DNA of 15,817 bases from Chloroflexota bacterium. GTDB taxonomy: Bacteria; Chloroflexota; Anaerolineae; Promineifilales; Promineifilaceae. A model generated the notes under the pieces. That model was not told the DNA's origin. It saw only the letters and a list, made by a program, of their open reading frames with translations, and did not search any database. Below are positions 1 to 6,681 of this stretch, piece by piece. Location: NCBI GenBank assembly GCA_008501785.1, contig QQUD01000789.1, positions 1 through 15,817 of the forward strand, read 5' to 3'. The stretch's first letter is position 1, and each line of letters starts with the position of its first letter. The position numbers were made by a program, and so were the translations under genes.

Positions 1-266
1 CCGGTGGGTAAGCCGTTGTCATCGAAACCCATGGGATAGAATACGTTACGGCCGTTCATGCGCCAAAACCGGGCAATGAAGTCAGGATGACTGTATGAGT
101 AGGTATGACCTAAATGTAAATGACCTGATACGGTTGCTGGTGGGGTGTCTATGCTGAAAATGGGGGCATCTGCGTTTGTGTCAAAATGATAAGTGCCGTT
201 TTCTAGCCAGGATGCCATGAGCTGGGGTTCGGCCGTTTTGGGGTTGTACCGCTTGGGTAATTTCAT
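1..266 (-). CDS. valS: Valine--tRNA ligase, N-terminal part (runs off the left edge)
   Basis: Charges tRNA-Val with valine in the cytoplasm. Only the first 88 codons are in the window. The protein begins MKLPKRYNPKTAEPQLMASW, then has FSIDTPPATVSGHLHLGH, which carries the class I signature (HLHLGH, a HIGH variant). The segment FYPMGFDDNGLPT is typical of ValS and separates it from IleRS and LeuRS. The start is the ATG at 264-266, with an AGGAGA ribosome site 5 bases upstream. The T-box leader and promoter upstream fit control by uncharged tRNA-Val. Two octamer-like sites lie inside: ACGGCCGT at 48 and a partial site near 230. Identity is strongly supported; only the downstream part is unseen. 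Confidence 0.93.
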   Translation of the reverse strand, partial: MKLPKRYNPKTAEPQLMASWLENGTYHFDTNADAPIFSIDTPPATVSGHLHLGHTYSYSHPDFIARFWRMNGRNVFYPMGFDDNGLPT

Positions 267-279
267 GAGAATCTCCTAA

Positions 280-313
280 ATTGACAATCGATTTCATGAA
301 ATCGATTGTCAAT
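280..313. repeat. Perfect 34-bp palindrome between the T-box terminator and valS
   Basis: Each 17-base arm reads ATTGACAATCGATTTCA and is followed directly by its exact reverse complement; the centre is TCATGA. It lies between the T-box terminator (ends near 316) and the valS ribosome site (271-280). In the read-through mRNA it would fold into a long hairpin just upstream of the ribosome site. As DNA it could be an operator for a dimeric regulator. No function can be assigned from sequence alone. Confidence 0.9.
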
Positions 314-645
314 ACAAAAGCCCATTCCATCCAGAGGACGAAATGGGCTTGATTCCGCGGTACCACCTCAGTTCATGTTGCTCACTAACAATCATGCGCT
401 TTCCCCCGACCAACATCAGGGTAACGCGATAACGGGCGCGCCCGTGCCGGTCTACTTGTATTTGTTAAAAAGAAAAACAATATTTTTCATTTAACGGTAA
501 CGTTCTGCGGCAACCTGATTCGGGTGACTTTCGGCGATGGATAACTGTGGGGACTTTCAGCCGTTGACAATTTGTCGCGGTCCCAACTTTTCTGGCAGTC
601 TCGCGATCACGTACTCTTCCCGAAAATGGTGTTTATTTGTTTGTA
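312..645 (-). promoter_or_regulatory. T-box riboswitch leader of valS
   Basis: The minus strand of 355-368 reads AGGTGGTACCGCGG, matching the T-box consensus AGGGUGGNACCGCG. Its UGGU bulge would pair with the 3' end ACCA of uncharged tRNA-Val. A terminator hairpin (316-350) follows directly, with the usual CGTCC element in its 5' half. Upstream, the leader has an AGTA segment (near 611-614) and, further on, CTGAA followed by AGTCCCC. This fits a Stem I specifier loop with codon GUC (Val) at 552-554. A second GAAAGTC occurs at 526-532, so the exact specifier needs folding. The leader spans about 330 nt from the predicted start site near 645. T-box type and valS linkage are clear; the specifier assignment is inferred. 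Confidence 0.88.
316..350 (-). terminator. T-box intrinsic terminator
   Basis: On the minus strand AAGCCCATT pairs with AATGGGCTT around a loop containing TCGTCC...GGATGG, followed by TTTT. It is the terminator alternative to the antiterminator formed by the T-box sequence at 355-368. Confidence 0.85.
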
Positions 646-651
646 GGTGAC

Positions 652-680
652 ATTATAAAGAGTGTTGGCTTGAATTTCAA
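652..680 (-). promoter_or_regulatory. Sigma-70-type promoter of the valS leader
   Basis: On the minus strand, -35 TTGAAA (675-680), a 17-base spacer and a perfect -10 TATAAT (652-657). Transcription should start near 645, at the head of the T-box leader. Confidence 0.8.
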
Positions 681-714
681 GCATTAGAAAATGCAAGGTG
701 TAAGTTTTCAGGAC

Positions 715-743
715 TTGACGGCCGTTTCCCCCTCGCGGACAAT
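715..743 (+). promoter_or_regulatory. Possible promoter of the M23 lipoprotein gene
   Basis: -35 TTGACG (715-720), 17-base spacer, -10 GACAAT (738-743), about 16 bases before the ATG at 760. The -10 is weak and the -35 overlaps an ACGGCCGT octamer, so this is only a candidate. Confidence 0.3.
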
Positions 744-759
744 ACAGCTCATTTTGATT

Positions 760-1959
760 ATGAAGAAAACACCTATGAATTTTAGAAATATTACCTGGAT
801 TTGTTTAAGTTGGATTTTTGGTGGGTTGATTTTGGTGGGTTGTGCCAGTGGTGAATCGTTGGCGGCGCTGGCAGAAACGGCCGTTCCCACTATCATGGTG
901 ACAGCAGAGCTGCCAACGAGTACGCCTACGCTTTTACCAACAGTTACCCCTACGTTGCTGCCAACTGATACAAAAACGCCCACTCCAGAACCAACCGCAA
1001 CGATGACACCTTCCCCAACTGTGGCACCAACTGCCACACTTGTGCCAACGGAAACGGCCGTTCCCATTAATCGCGCCTGCCCTGAGCCTGCCCCCCTCAA
1101 GCCGGAATATAATCGTTACTTTTTATCACCGCAAAAATGGCCGACACCTGACCCATCTTTGACAAATTCCCATTTTTGGATGGCGAAACCCTTACCGGGT
1201 GCAGGTCGTTTTTTGGTCAATCAGACTTTCCCCTATGGGTCAGATAGCAGTGGTCGCTATTTGCTGCACAATGGGGTTGATTCAGCAGAAAAGTTAGGGA
1301 CACCTGTTCTTGCTGTTGCCGATGGCACCATTGTTGTAGCGCAGTCTGATATGAATGAGTGGTATGGCTGGCGCTGCGATTGGTATGGGCAGCTTGTTGT
1401 ATTGCAATTAGATGAAACGTGGTTGGACCAACCAATCTTTGTTTTATATGGTCACGTTTTAAACATTAATGTGGATGTGGGACAAAGGGTAAAACAGGGC
1501 GATCCGGTGGCTGAAATCGGATTTGGTGGCGTGGCAACCGCACCCCATTTACATTTAGAGGTTCGGATTGGGACCAATGAGTTTGATGCGACACAAAATC
1601 CAATGTTATGGATTGATCCAGGGCCCACGCGAGGAGTTGTTGTTGGGCGTTTGCTGGACCCAGAAGGCCGCCCCTGGCAAGGGGTGACTGTAACCCTGAT
1701 TCCCAAAACTGAAGACCCAGAATTCATAAATACTTGGACATATTTGGATGACCCCTTGCATATGATTAATCCGGATGAAGGGTTTGCAGAAAATTTTGTG
1801 TTTGCTGATGTACGGCCCGGTACGTATGATGTTTTTACCAAAATACAGGGTAAAGAGTATCGAATTCCCGTTGAAGTCATTGGTGGTCAAATTTCGACGG
1901 TTGAACTGGTTTCGGCTCCATTTGTCGCTCCGACGGCGTCTTTGAATGATGATGAATAA
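760..1959 (+). CDS. M23-family metallopeptidase lipoprotein with C-terminal beta-sandwich domain
   Basis: Predicted extracytoplasmic, lipid-anchored endopeptidase acting on cell-wall peptides. The protein is 399 aa from the ATG at 760; the longer reading from 691 would put 23 residues before a normal signal peptide. A lipobox LVGC places the lipidated Cys at 28. Residues 40-105 are a Thr/Pro-rich spacer. The M23 domain (about 150-290) has all expected metal and catalytic residues: H170/D174 in HNGVD, H232 in YGHV, and H263/H265 in HLHLE. The tail (about 293-390) starts GVVVGRLLDPEGRPWQGVTV and resembles a carboxypeptidase-regulatory or SpaA-like beta-sandwich. No clear ribosome site precedes 760; the ATG at 775 is an alternative. 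The gene is divergent from valS. Substrate unknown. Confidence 0.88.
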   Translation: MKKTPMNFRNITWICLSWIFGGLILVGCASGESLAALAETAVPTIMVTAELPTSTPTLLPTVTPTLLPTDTKTPTPEPTATMTPSPTVAPTATLVPTETAVPINRACPEPAPLKPEYNRYFLSPQKWPTPDPSLTNSHFWMAKPLPGAGRFLVNQTFPYGSDSSGRYLLHNGVDSAEKLGTPVLAVADGTIVVAQSDMNEWYGWRCDWYGQLVVLQLDETWLDQPIFVLYGHVLNINVDVGQRVKQGDPVAEIGFGGVATAPHLHLEVRIGTNEFDATQNPMLWIDPGPTRGVVVGRLLDPEGRPWQGVTVTLIPKTEDPEFINTWTYLDDPLHMINPDEGFAENFVFADVRPGTYDVFTKIQGKEYRIPVEVIGGQISTVELVSAPFVAPTASLNDDE

Positions 1960-2015
1960 ATTGTGTTGAAATTATATGGATTTGCAGGAATTTACATTAA
2001 AATATTGAAAATGTA

Positions 2016-2044
2016 TTGCCTGTGTTTGCAATTAGTGGTATGAT
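2016..2044 (+). promoter_or_regulatory. Promoter of the candidate small RNA
   Basis: -35 TTGCCT (2016-2021), 17-base spacer, -10 TATGAT (2039-2044) preceded by TGG, an extended -10 element. The start site is expected near 2051. No ORF with a ribosome site follows. Confidence 0.6.
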
Positions 2045-2050
2045 TTTTAC

Positions 2051-2237
2051 AGCTAGTTAGGTAAAAAAACGGAACAAAGACCCTCCCCCAAAACTGGCAC
2101 GAGAGAAACGCGACTGGAACAGCTTAACTAGTTAGGGTTTTGTTACTCCTCTTTGTTTCGAGCATACCCGTTAAAGTGCATGTACTCGCCCGAGTACATG
2201 ACGAAAATTAAACCGCTTTCGTGAGAGGGCGGTTTTT
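2051..2237 (+). ncRNA. Candidate structured small RNA of about 185 nt, family not recognised
   Basis: A promoter (2016-2044) and a strong terminator (2211-2237) bracket this segment, which has no plausible ORF. Helices visible by eye: CGGAACAAAGA (2070-2080) with TCTTTGTTTCG (2150-2160), 11 pairs including one G-U; inside it CAAAAC (2089-2094) with GTTTTG (2137-2142); and a 10-bp hairpin CATGTACTCG/CGAGTACATG (2179-2200). The 5' end CTAGTTAGG (2053-2061) can pair with CTTAACTAG (2123-2131), which would cross the first helix as a pseudoknot or act as an alternative fold. Size and layout would suit a 6S-like RNA or a trans-acting sRNA, but no family signature is certain. The next gene is on the opposite strand, so a cis riboswitch is unlikely. 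Confidence 0.6.
2211..2237 (+). terminator. Intrinsic terminator of the small RNA
   Basis: CCGCTTTC pairs with GAGGGCGG (with two G-U pairs) around a GTGA tetraloop, followed by TTTTTTT. The T-run ends at the stop codon of the convergent gene at 2238. Confidence 0.85.
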
Positions 2238-3035
2238 TTATTGAGCTATTTCTATTTTTGTGAGCCAGCAAATACGGCCGTTATCCGCCCATTCAATTTG
2301 CCAAGACTCATCACCAAACGTGCGTCTCACACCTCGCAGCAATTTTTGCAGCCGCTGGGCAAAGGTTGGTAGATTATTGTTTGCTGATTCCCAACGTTTT
2401 AATCGACTCATTTGTAGCGAACGGTCAGCATCAGTAGGCGAAATTATTTTGGTTTCATCAGGTTGGGCATAGATGGTTTGATCAATTTGCTCTGTAGATT
2501 TTGAAATGGCAATGCCAAGATATTCTGGTGTGATTGTTTCTTGGATGATAATGTCTCGCCGAATGTTTGTAGATGGAGCGCCTGCAACTTGCCAAACTGT
2601 ACACAATGTGTCTGTTAATTGAGATGCATTTGTGAACTTAATACACTCGTAGTTGGTTGGTTGATTTATTTGTATGTTGAAAACCGGTCTCACCGTGACT
2701 GGTTTGTTTATTTTGGGGAAGCGAACGGCCGTATACAATGCATCATGAATTTCTTGTGGGTCGTCGACGTGGAAACGGCCGTTTTGCCAATGAATCAGCT
2801 TCTCGTCCAACAATAATTGATAGAATTCGTGGAGTAGGATAGCGCCGTTTGCCACTGGCAGCCCCATTTTGGCTGCATAATCTAGCCGTGATCCTATGGG
2901 ACCAACCCCTCTCTTTTCTGCACGTTTTGATCCTAACCAGATAAAAGGTGTTTTCATAAAGGGAATTAAACCATTATTTGCGGGTTTTTCAATGAAACTT
3001 GTTTGCAGGTTCGTAAAGCGCGTGATAGCCTTCAA
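2238..3035 (-). CDS. Degenerate PEP-synthase/PPDK N-terminal-like protein
   Basis: A 265-aa soluble protein of uncertain function. The stretch FIWLGSKRAEKRGVGPIGSR, then LDYAAKMGLPVANGAILLHE, resembles the opening of PEP synthase and pyruvate phosphate dikinase (GGKGANLAEM.xLGLPVPPGF). The end, WQIEWADNGRICWLTKIEI, resembles the close of that ATP-binding domain (DIEWA...L.LLQ.RP). The canonical GGKGA is replaced by VGPIGS, and the length is well below a full domain (about 330 aa) with no phosphohistidine or PEP-binding domains. It is probably a stand-alone, possibly non-catalytic relative. The 265-aa form starts at TTG (3033-3035) with no ribosome site; ATG at 2955-2957 (239 aa) sits just before the conserved part and is a good alternative. 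Two octamer sites (2725, 2775) lie 50 bp apart inside. Confidence 0.6.
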   Translation of the reverse strand: MKAITRFTNLQTSFIEKPANNGLIPFMKTPFIWLGSKRAEKRGVGPIGSRLDYAAKMGLPVANGAILLHEFYQLLLDEKLIHWQNGRFHVDDPQEIHDALYTAVRFPKINKPVTVRPVFNIQINQPTNYECIKFTNASQLTDTLCTVWQVAGAPSTNIRRDIIIQETITPEYLGIAISKSTEQIDQTIYAQPDETKIISPTDADRSLQMSRLKRWESANNNLPTFAQRLQKLLRGVRRTFGDESWQIEWADNGRICWLTKIEIAQ

Positions 3036-3043
3036 CGAAATAG

Positions 3044-3068
3044 AGCTAATGGCTAAAAGCTAATAGCT
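3044..3068. repeat. Short intergenic repeat AGCTAATRGCT (two copies)
   Basis: AGCTAATGGCT at 3044-3054 and AGCTAATAGCT at 3058-3068, 14 bases apart, between the two divergent genes. It resembles the simple low-copy tandem repeats seen between genes in many large bacterial genomes. Confidence 0.6.
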
Positions 3069-3092
3069 GAAAACTTTTTTCAAGGAGCAATA

Positions 3093-3818
3093 ATGATTCG
3101 AGAAGACGGCCGTTTGCCTAACCAACTGCGTCCCATATCCTTTGAATGTCACTTTACAAAATATGCCGAAGGGTCTGTACTTGCTAAATTTGGCAACACC
3201 CACGTGTTATGCAACGTTACTATTGAAGAGAACTTGCCGCGCTGGCTTAAAAACAAAAAGAATCCTCATGGGTGGGTGACTGCTGAATATGCTATGTTAC
3301 CGCGCAGTACCCAGCATCGCACGCGGCGCGAACAGCGTTGGCCAAAAGGGCGTACTCAAGAGATTTCACGCCTGATTGGACGCAGTTTACGGATGGCTTT
3401 AGATTTGCATGAACTTGGAGAGCGGACCTTGACAATTGATTGTGACGTATTGCAAGCTGACGGCGGCACGCGCACGGCAGCAATTACGGGTAGTTGGGTG
3501 GCAGTGCAGCTTGCCTTGCAGCCTTTAATCAAAGCCGAGATGATTACTGAGGCTGTGTTTAAACATCAAATTGCGGCAATAAGTGTGGGTGTTGTTGATG
3601 GTAATGGTTTGTTAGATTTGCCGTATGTTGAAGATGTGGCAGCCGAAGTTGATCTCAATGTTGTGATGACAGGGGATGACAGGCTTATTGAAGTGCAAGG
3701 AACGGCTGAAAAGGAACCGATTGGAAGAATTCAATTAAATCAACTTGTAGATTTGGCAGCGGATGGAATTAAGATGCTTACTGAATTACAGAAACAAGCG
3801 ATTCTGACTGCCTCATAA
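3093..3818 (+). CDS. rph: Ribonuclease PH
   Basis: Phosphorolytic 3'-5' exoribonuclease that trims the 3' end of tRNA precursors; acts in the cytoplasm as a hexameric ring. The 241-aa product matches the family length. It starts MIREDGR (family RxDGR). It contains R87 in KGRTQEI, the phosphate-contacting arginine region, GRSLR (96-100), DVLQADGGTRTAAITG (118-133) and IEVQGTAE near 200-207. The ATG at 3093 has an AAGGAG ribosome site 5 bases upstream. An ACGGCCGT octamer encodes the DGR at residues 5-7. The gene is single; the usual partner rdgB is not adjacent. It ends at the bidirectional terminator at 3855. Confidence 0.96.
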   Translation: MIREDGRLPNQLRPISFECHFTKYAEGSVLAKFGNTHVLCNVTIEENLPRWLKNKKNPHGWVTAEYAMLPRSTQHRTRREQRWPKGRTQEISRLIGRSLRMALDLHELGERTLTIDCDVLQADGGTRTAAITGSWVAVQLALQPLIKAEMITEAVFKHQIAAISVGVVDGNGLLDLPYVEDVAAEVDLNVVMTGDDRLIEVQGTAEKEPIGRIQLNQLVDLAADGIKMLTELQKQAILTAS

Positions 3819-3854
3819 TTCTTATTCAGATGGTAACATTTCATTTAAAATAAA

Positions 3855-3884
3855 AAGACGGCCGTTTTCGAAAACGGCCGTCTT
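3855..3884. terminator. Bidirectional terminator made of two ACGGCCGT octamers
   Basis: A perfect 30-bp palindrome with arms AAGACGGCCGTTTTC and the reverse complement. T-rich sequence follows on the plus strand (ATTTTTAT) and A-rich sequence precedes it (TAAAATAAAA), so it can stop both convergent transcripts: rph and the PH-domain gene. Each arm holds one ACGGCCGT. Confidence 0.85.
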
Positions 3885-3913
3885 CATTTTTATCAAATAA
3901 ATTACGACTAGAC

Positions 3914-4579
3914 TTATTTTGGAATAAAAACCAGCTTCTTCAACTCAAATACATCTTCAGGCATAATGTCTGGAATGATCAGTGCATCTTTTACCTTTGC
4001 TCTTCCTTCAGCAAATTGCAAACCAGACATGCTAATATACAAATCTCTGGCCCCTGTGAAAAATTGAAAAATGCGCCATATAGGATTCGGCGACCAGTTC
4101 GTATCTAGGATGCTGGGCGCGCCTTTTATTTCAATATTATCCACCAGTGGCCAGGCTCCATGTTGCGGTATCGAAATAATTAAACGTGCATTTGTTTTTA
4201 ACAAACGATATTGCAAATATTCGAATCGTTCGAGACCACCAAGGAAGTAAAGCGCCAACAGTAATCCAAATGGAACTAAAGCATAAACGATATGGAAATT
4301 GACTACAAAAGAAACGGCCACGATAATGAGAGCAGCAAGAATCGTTATCAACAGCACAATGCGAAAATGATGTAACATAAGATGTCCCAAAATATCGCGA
4401 TACCAGGCCATCTGAATTTTTAGTTGTTCCTCTTCCCCAGGAATCATCCGATCATAAATATTTTCAGGTTGGAAGGTATCATTGAGATTCAGGCGTAATC
4501 GTTCTGGCAGCTGCTGCCAAATTCGTTGCATTAATCGTCTTGTTCCACTTATATCGTGTGAGTGATCGTTTCCGCTCAT
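3914..4579 (-). CDS. Two-helix membrane protein with a PH-like domain
   Basis: A 221-aa inner-membrane protein of unknown specific role. Residues 1-70 are cytoplasmic-looking and charged. Two hydrophobic helices lie at about 72-93 and 95-115, joined by a short turn. The following soluble part (about 125-215: LLKTNARLIISIPQHGAWPL, then VDNIEI and FQFFTGARDLYISMSG) resembles the bacterial PH-like domain of YdbS/YdbT proteins, in which a helix pair precedes the PH fold. It is the last gene of a three-gene minus-strand block with 31 bases to the LysM gene. The ATG at 4577-4579 has only a weak, distant AGGA upstream, so translation may depend on coupling. PH assignment is by pattern and is moderately certain. 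Confidence 0.7.
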   Translation of the reverse strand: MSGNDHSHDISGTRRLMQRIWQQLPERLRLNLNDTFQPENIYDRMIPGEEEQLKIQMAWYRDILGHLMLHHFRIVLLITILAALIIVAVSFVVNFHIVYALVPFGLLLALYFLGGLERFEYLQYRLLKTNARLIISIPQHGAWPLVDNIEIKGAPSILDTNWSPNPIWRIFQFFTGARDLYISMSGLQFAEGRAKVKDALIIPDIMPEDVFELKKLVFIPK

Positions 4580-4610
4580 TTTGTGCCCCGTTTCCTAATA
4601 AACTTTTACT

Positions 4611-5168
4611 TTATTGACCTGGGGCAGGAATTGTGAGCTGCTGTCCCACTTGAATTAGAGCAGATGATTGTGGAATGCCATTTGCCACGCGCAAATCATT
4701 CACATTTACACCAAAACGTCTGGCAATACTATGCAATGTGTCTCCAGCGACAACTGTATAAGATGTTGGACCAGAGAGGCTTTCCAGGTTGGTGCCGCCA
4801 TCCAATGGGACTGTGTTAGGAGCGACTGTTACAGGAACTAAGACTTGAACGACTGTCGGCTGTGCAGTTGGTTGTGCCGCAGCTGAATCAGAGCCAAATG
4901 CATCATCAAAAATAGTTTCGCTGTCGTCGATTACTTCAGTCCAATTACTAGCTGGATCGGTACCTGCATTGATTAGATTTTGCACCCATCCAGGCAAAAA
5001 GCTCAACATCAGCCATCCCAGTGCTAGGAGAACGATGACTACACCAATAAAATAGGTGATGATTTGAGCAAGGTTTTTGCCCGGTAGGTTTTGTTTAAAG
5101 ATGAGATGGTAGGCTAAAAAGCCTCCAATAATCAGGGGGATAAAGCTTAATAGTTCAGTTAAATTCAT
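4611..5168 (-). CDS. LysM-domain membrane protein
   Basis: A 185-aa protein with two N-terminal hydrophobic helices (about 5-25 and 35-60), an Asp/Thr/Pro-rich spacer (65-133) and one LysM domain at the C terminus (136-181: SYTVVAGDTLHSIARRFGVN, then DLRVANGI and LIQVGQQLTIP). LysM binds N-acetylglucosamine-containing glycans, so the C terminus probably contacts peptidoglycan outside the membrane. The ATG at 5166-5168 has an AGGAG ribosome site 8 bases upstream. It lies 51 bases downstream of the SLT/M23 gene and 31 bases upstream of the PH-domain gene, which suggests one envelope operon. Confidence 0.88.
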   Translation of the reverse strand: MNLTELLSFIPLIIGGFLAYHLIFKQNLPGKNLAQIITYFIGVVIVLLALGWLMLSFLPGWVQNLINAGTDPASNWTEVIDDSETIFDDAFGSDSAAAQPTAQPTVVQVLVPVTVAPNTVPLDGGTNLESLSGPTSYTVVAGDTLHSIARRFGVNVNDLRVANGIPQSSALIQVGQQLTIPAPGQ

Positions 5169-5219
5169 TATTCGACTCCTTTTTACTTCCTGGATGTCAA
5201 TGGGTATTAATGCTTTTTG

Positions 5220-6518
5220 TTATGGCATAAATTTGCCTGGATCCACAAATGATTCGTTTTCTTTATCGTAGATAGTGTAGTGAACGTGCGGACCTGTTGC
5301 GTAACCAACAGCTCCCATAACACCGACTATTTGGCCTCGTTTTACTTTTTCACCATCTTCTACAAAATAGGATCGTGGGTGTAGTAACCAGACGATCCAT
5401 TCATTATTTTCAATGCGAATTGTACTGTTATACCAACGGTCCGTATAGGTTGTTACTTCGCCGGGCATGGGGGCTTGTAAAACGGCCTTTCTATTATCGC
5501 TAGAAATATCTAGCCCTGGAAGACTATAACTGCACCCATGTACATCTTGTGTCAAAATGGGTGATTCTGTTACTGGATTGAGACTGGGTCTTAATGTGCG
5601 TCGCCCAAATTTATGTGCATCTCCGATACAGGTAAGTCCTGAAAGCGTTCGTTCATCAGGGAAATCCATTTCTGAGCCAGTATCGTAAGCCCGGTTAAAC
5701 CAATTCGCAATCAGATTGTTGCTGGTGTCATAAACACGGGTGCTTAAATCAAGTAGAGCGAAGGAAAACGGCCGTGTTTCCTGTTCTGTATCAATATGAT
5801 CTACCTGTGAAATAATAAGGCTCTGAAACGCCAAATGCGATGGCCATGCACCCAGCGCTGTCACCTGCACCGTCCCTAATTCAATATCCGAATAAATCAT
5901 GTTTTGGTGTGCTTCATCAAAACCATTCATAACATAGGCTGATTCATTTGGGTCCAGCCTTGATGCTGCACCCATCCCTGCATTGTATGCAAAATAACAG
6001 CGTTTTATCGTGTCCGGGTCTTGAGTGAAATAGGTTACTTCGGGACATCGTTTTTTAAATTCAACGGCTGAAATTGCCAATTGTTCGAGAACTTCACCAT
6101 CTGTAATGGGTCCTGGTGTAAAACATGGATGTTCACCAGAACGTACCAAATCATACGCTCCAATGATTCCTGTACAATTTTCAGGATTTTCTGCTTTCAT
6201 GCTGTTCTCTTTATACCAAAGCACCAATGGAACTTCCCTTGGTATGTCTGTTTGACGAGCAATCTGATCAGAAGTAAATGCCCAATGCAGAACTGTTGAT
6301 TGAATATCTTGGGTTACAGTGTATTGACTATTCATAAACACACTACAACCAGTTAATGCCCCAAATCCAAAGAGCACCAACAACAGGATATCAAAAATGC
6401 CTTGTAAAATACCCAAGACAATTACCTGTGGCTTTAAACCAAGGTATGGCAGTAAATGATACTGTATCCAGGCTTTTAGCCACTCAGGCAATGCAAGTGC
6501 CTTGAGATAAGAAGACAT
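5220..6518 (-). CDS. Membrane-anchored SLT-like/M23-like cell-wall protein, M23 metal ligand lost
   Basis: A 432-aa protein with one anchor helix (about 33-57) and an outer part made of two wall-hydrolase-like domains. The first (about 85-215) has SLT lysozyme-like landmarks: WYKENS with candidate catalytic E104, GIIGAYDL (117-124, cf. GxxGLMQ) and FAYNAG (176-181, cf. AAYNAG). The second (about 325-432) is M23-like: GQIVGVMG, ATGPHVHY with H411 and H413, and H380 in LLHP. The first metal-binding His of the HxGxD motif is Leu: the sequence is LPGLD, with L333 in place of His and D337 kept. The M23 domain may therefore be inactive or bind wall without cutting. ATG at 6516-6518, promoter immediately upstream. 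Six Cys outside the membrane suggest disulfides. Confidence 0.82.
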   Translation of the reverse strand: MSSYLKALALPEWLKAWIQYHLLPYLGLKPQVIVLGILQGIFDILLLVLFGFGALTGCSVFMNSQYTVTQDIQSTVLHWAFTSDQIARQTDIPREVPLVLWYKENSMKAENPENCTGIIGAYDLVRSGEHPCFTPGPITDGEVLEQLAISAVEFKKRCPEVTYFTQDPDTIKRCYFAYNAGMGAASRLDPNESAYVMNGFDEAHQNMIYSDIELGTVQVTALGAWPSHLAFQSLIISQVDHIDTEQETRPFSFALLDLSTRVYDTSNNLIANWFNRAYDTGSEMDFPDERTLSGLTCIGDAHKFGRRTLRPSLNPVTESPILTQDVHGCSYSLPGLDISSDNRKAVLQAPMPGEVTTYTDRWYNSTIRIENNEWIVWLLHPRSYFVEDGEKVKRGQIVGVMGAVGYATGPHVHYTIYDKENESFVDPGKFMP

Positions 6519-6527
6519 AATACTATC

Positions 6528-6555
6528 ATTATAACTTGACGTAAGATCAAGTCAA
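6528..6555 (-). promoter_or_regulatory. Promoter of the envelope operon, nearly leaderless, with overlapping dyad
   Basis: On the minus strand, -35 TTGACT (6550-6555), 16-base spacer and a perfect -10 TATAAT (6528-6533). Only 9 bases separate the -10 from the ATG at 6518, so the mRNA would start about 3 bases before the start codon or at it. An inverted repeat ACTTGA-N7-TCAAGT (6534-6552) fills the spacer and could be an operator. Confidence 0.65.
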
Positions 6556-6608
6556 GAGTAATTATGTTCAGTTATTAGTGCTTTTTCAACATATTCGTGT
6601 TAATAAGG

Positions 6609-6651
6609 AAGAGAATTGCTGCCTAGTTACAACAATTCTCTTGTTTTTTTT
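6609..6651 (+). terminator. Hairpin with a plus-strand T-run downstream of the permease operon
   Basis: AAGAGAATTG (6609-6618) pairs with CAATTCTCTT (6633-6642), followed by G and eight T on the plus strand. On the minus strand, where the upstream genes are transcribed, the hairpin is followed by the weak run TCCTTATT. It probably serves as the 3' end of the permease operon, but its best orientation is plus, where no gene precedes it. Confidence 0.6.
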
Positions 6652-6681
6652 CGAGGAGAATTTATGGGGAATGAGTGATTG

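Noticed and set aside
708..1100. A 130-aa open frame on the minus strand rich in Val/Gly
   Set aside because: It is the complement of the Thr/Pro-rich linker of the M23 lipoprotein; repetitive codons create the open frame and it has no ribosome site or family features.
2051..2237. Firm assignment of the small RNA as 6S RNA
   Set aside because: Size and a long-range helix fit, but I could not recognise a diagnostic central bubble; left as unassigned.
6664..6678. Four-codon ORF after an AGGAG site on the plus strand
   Set aside because: Too short to separate from chance, and no plus-strand promoter was seen upstream.
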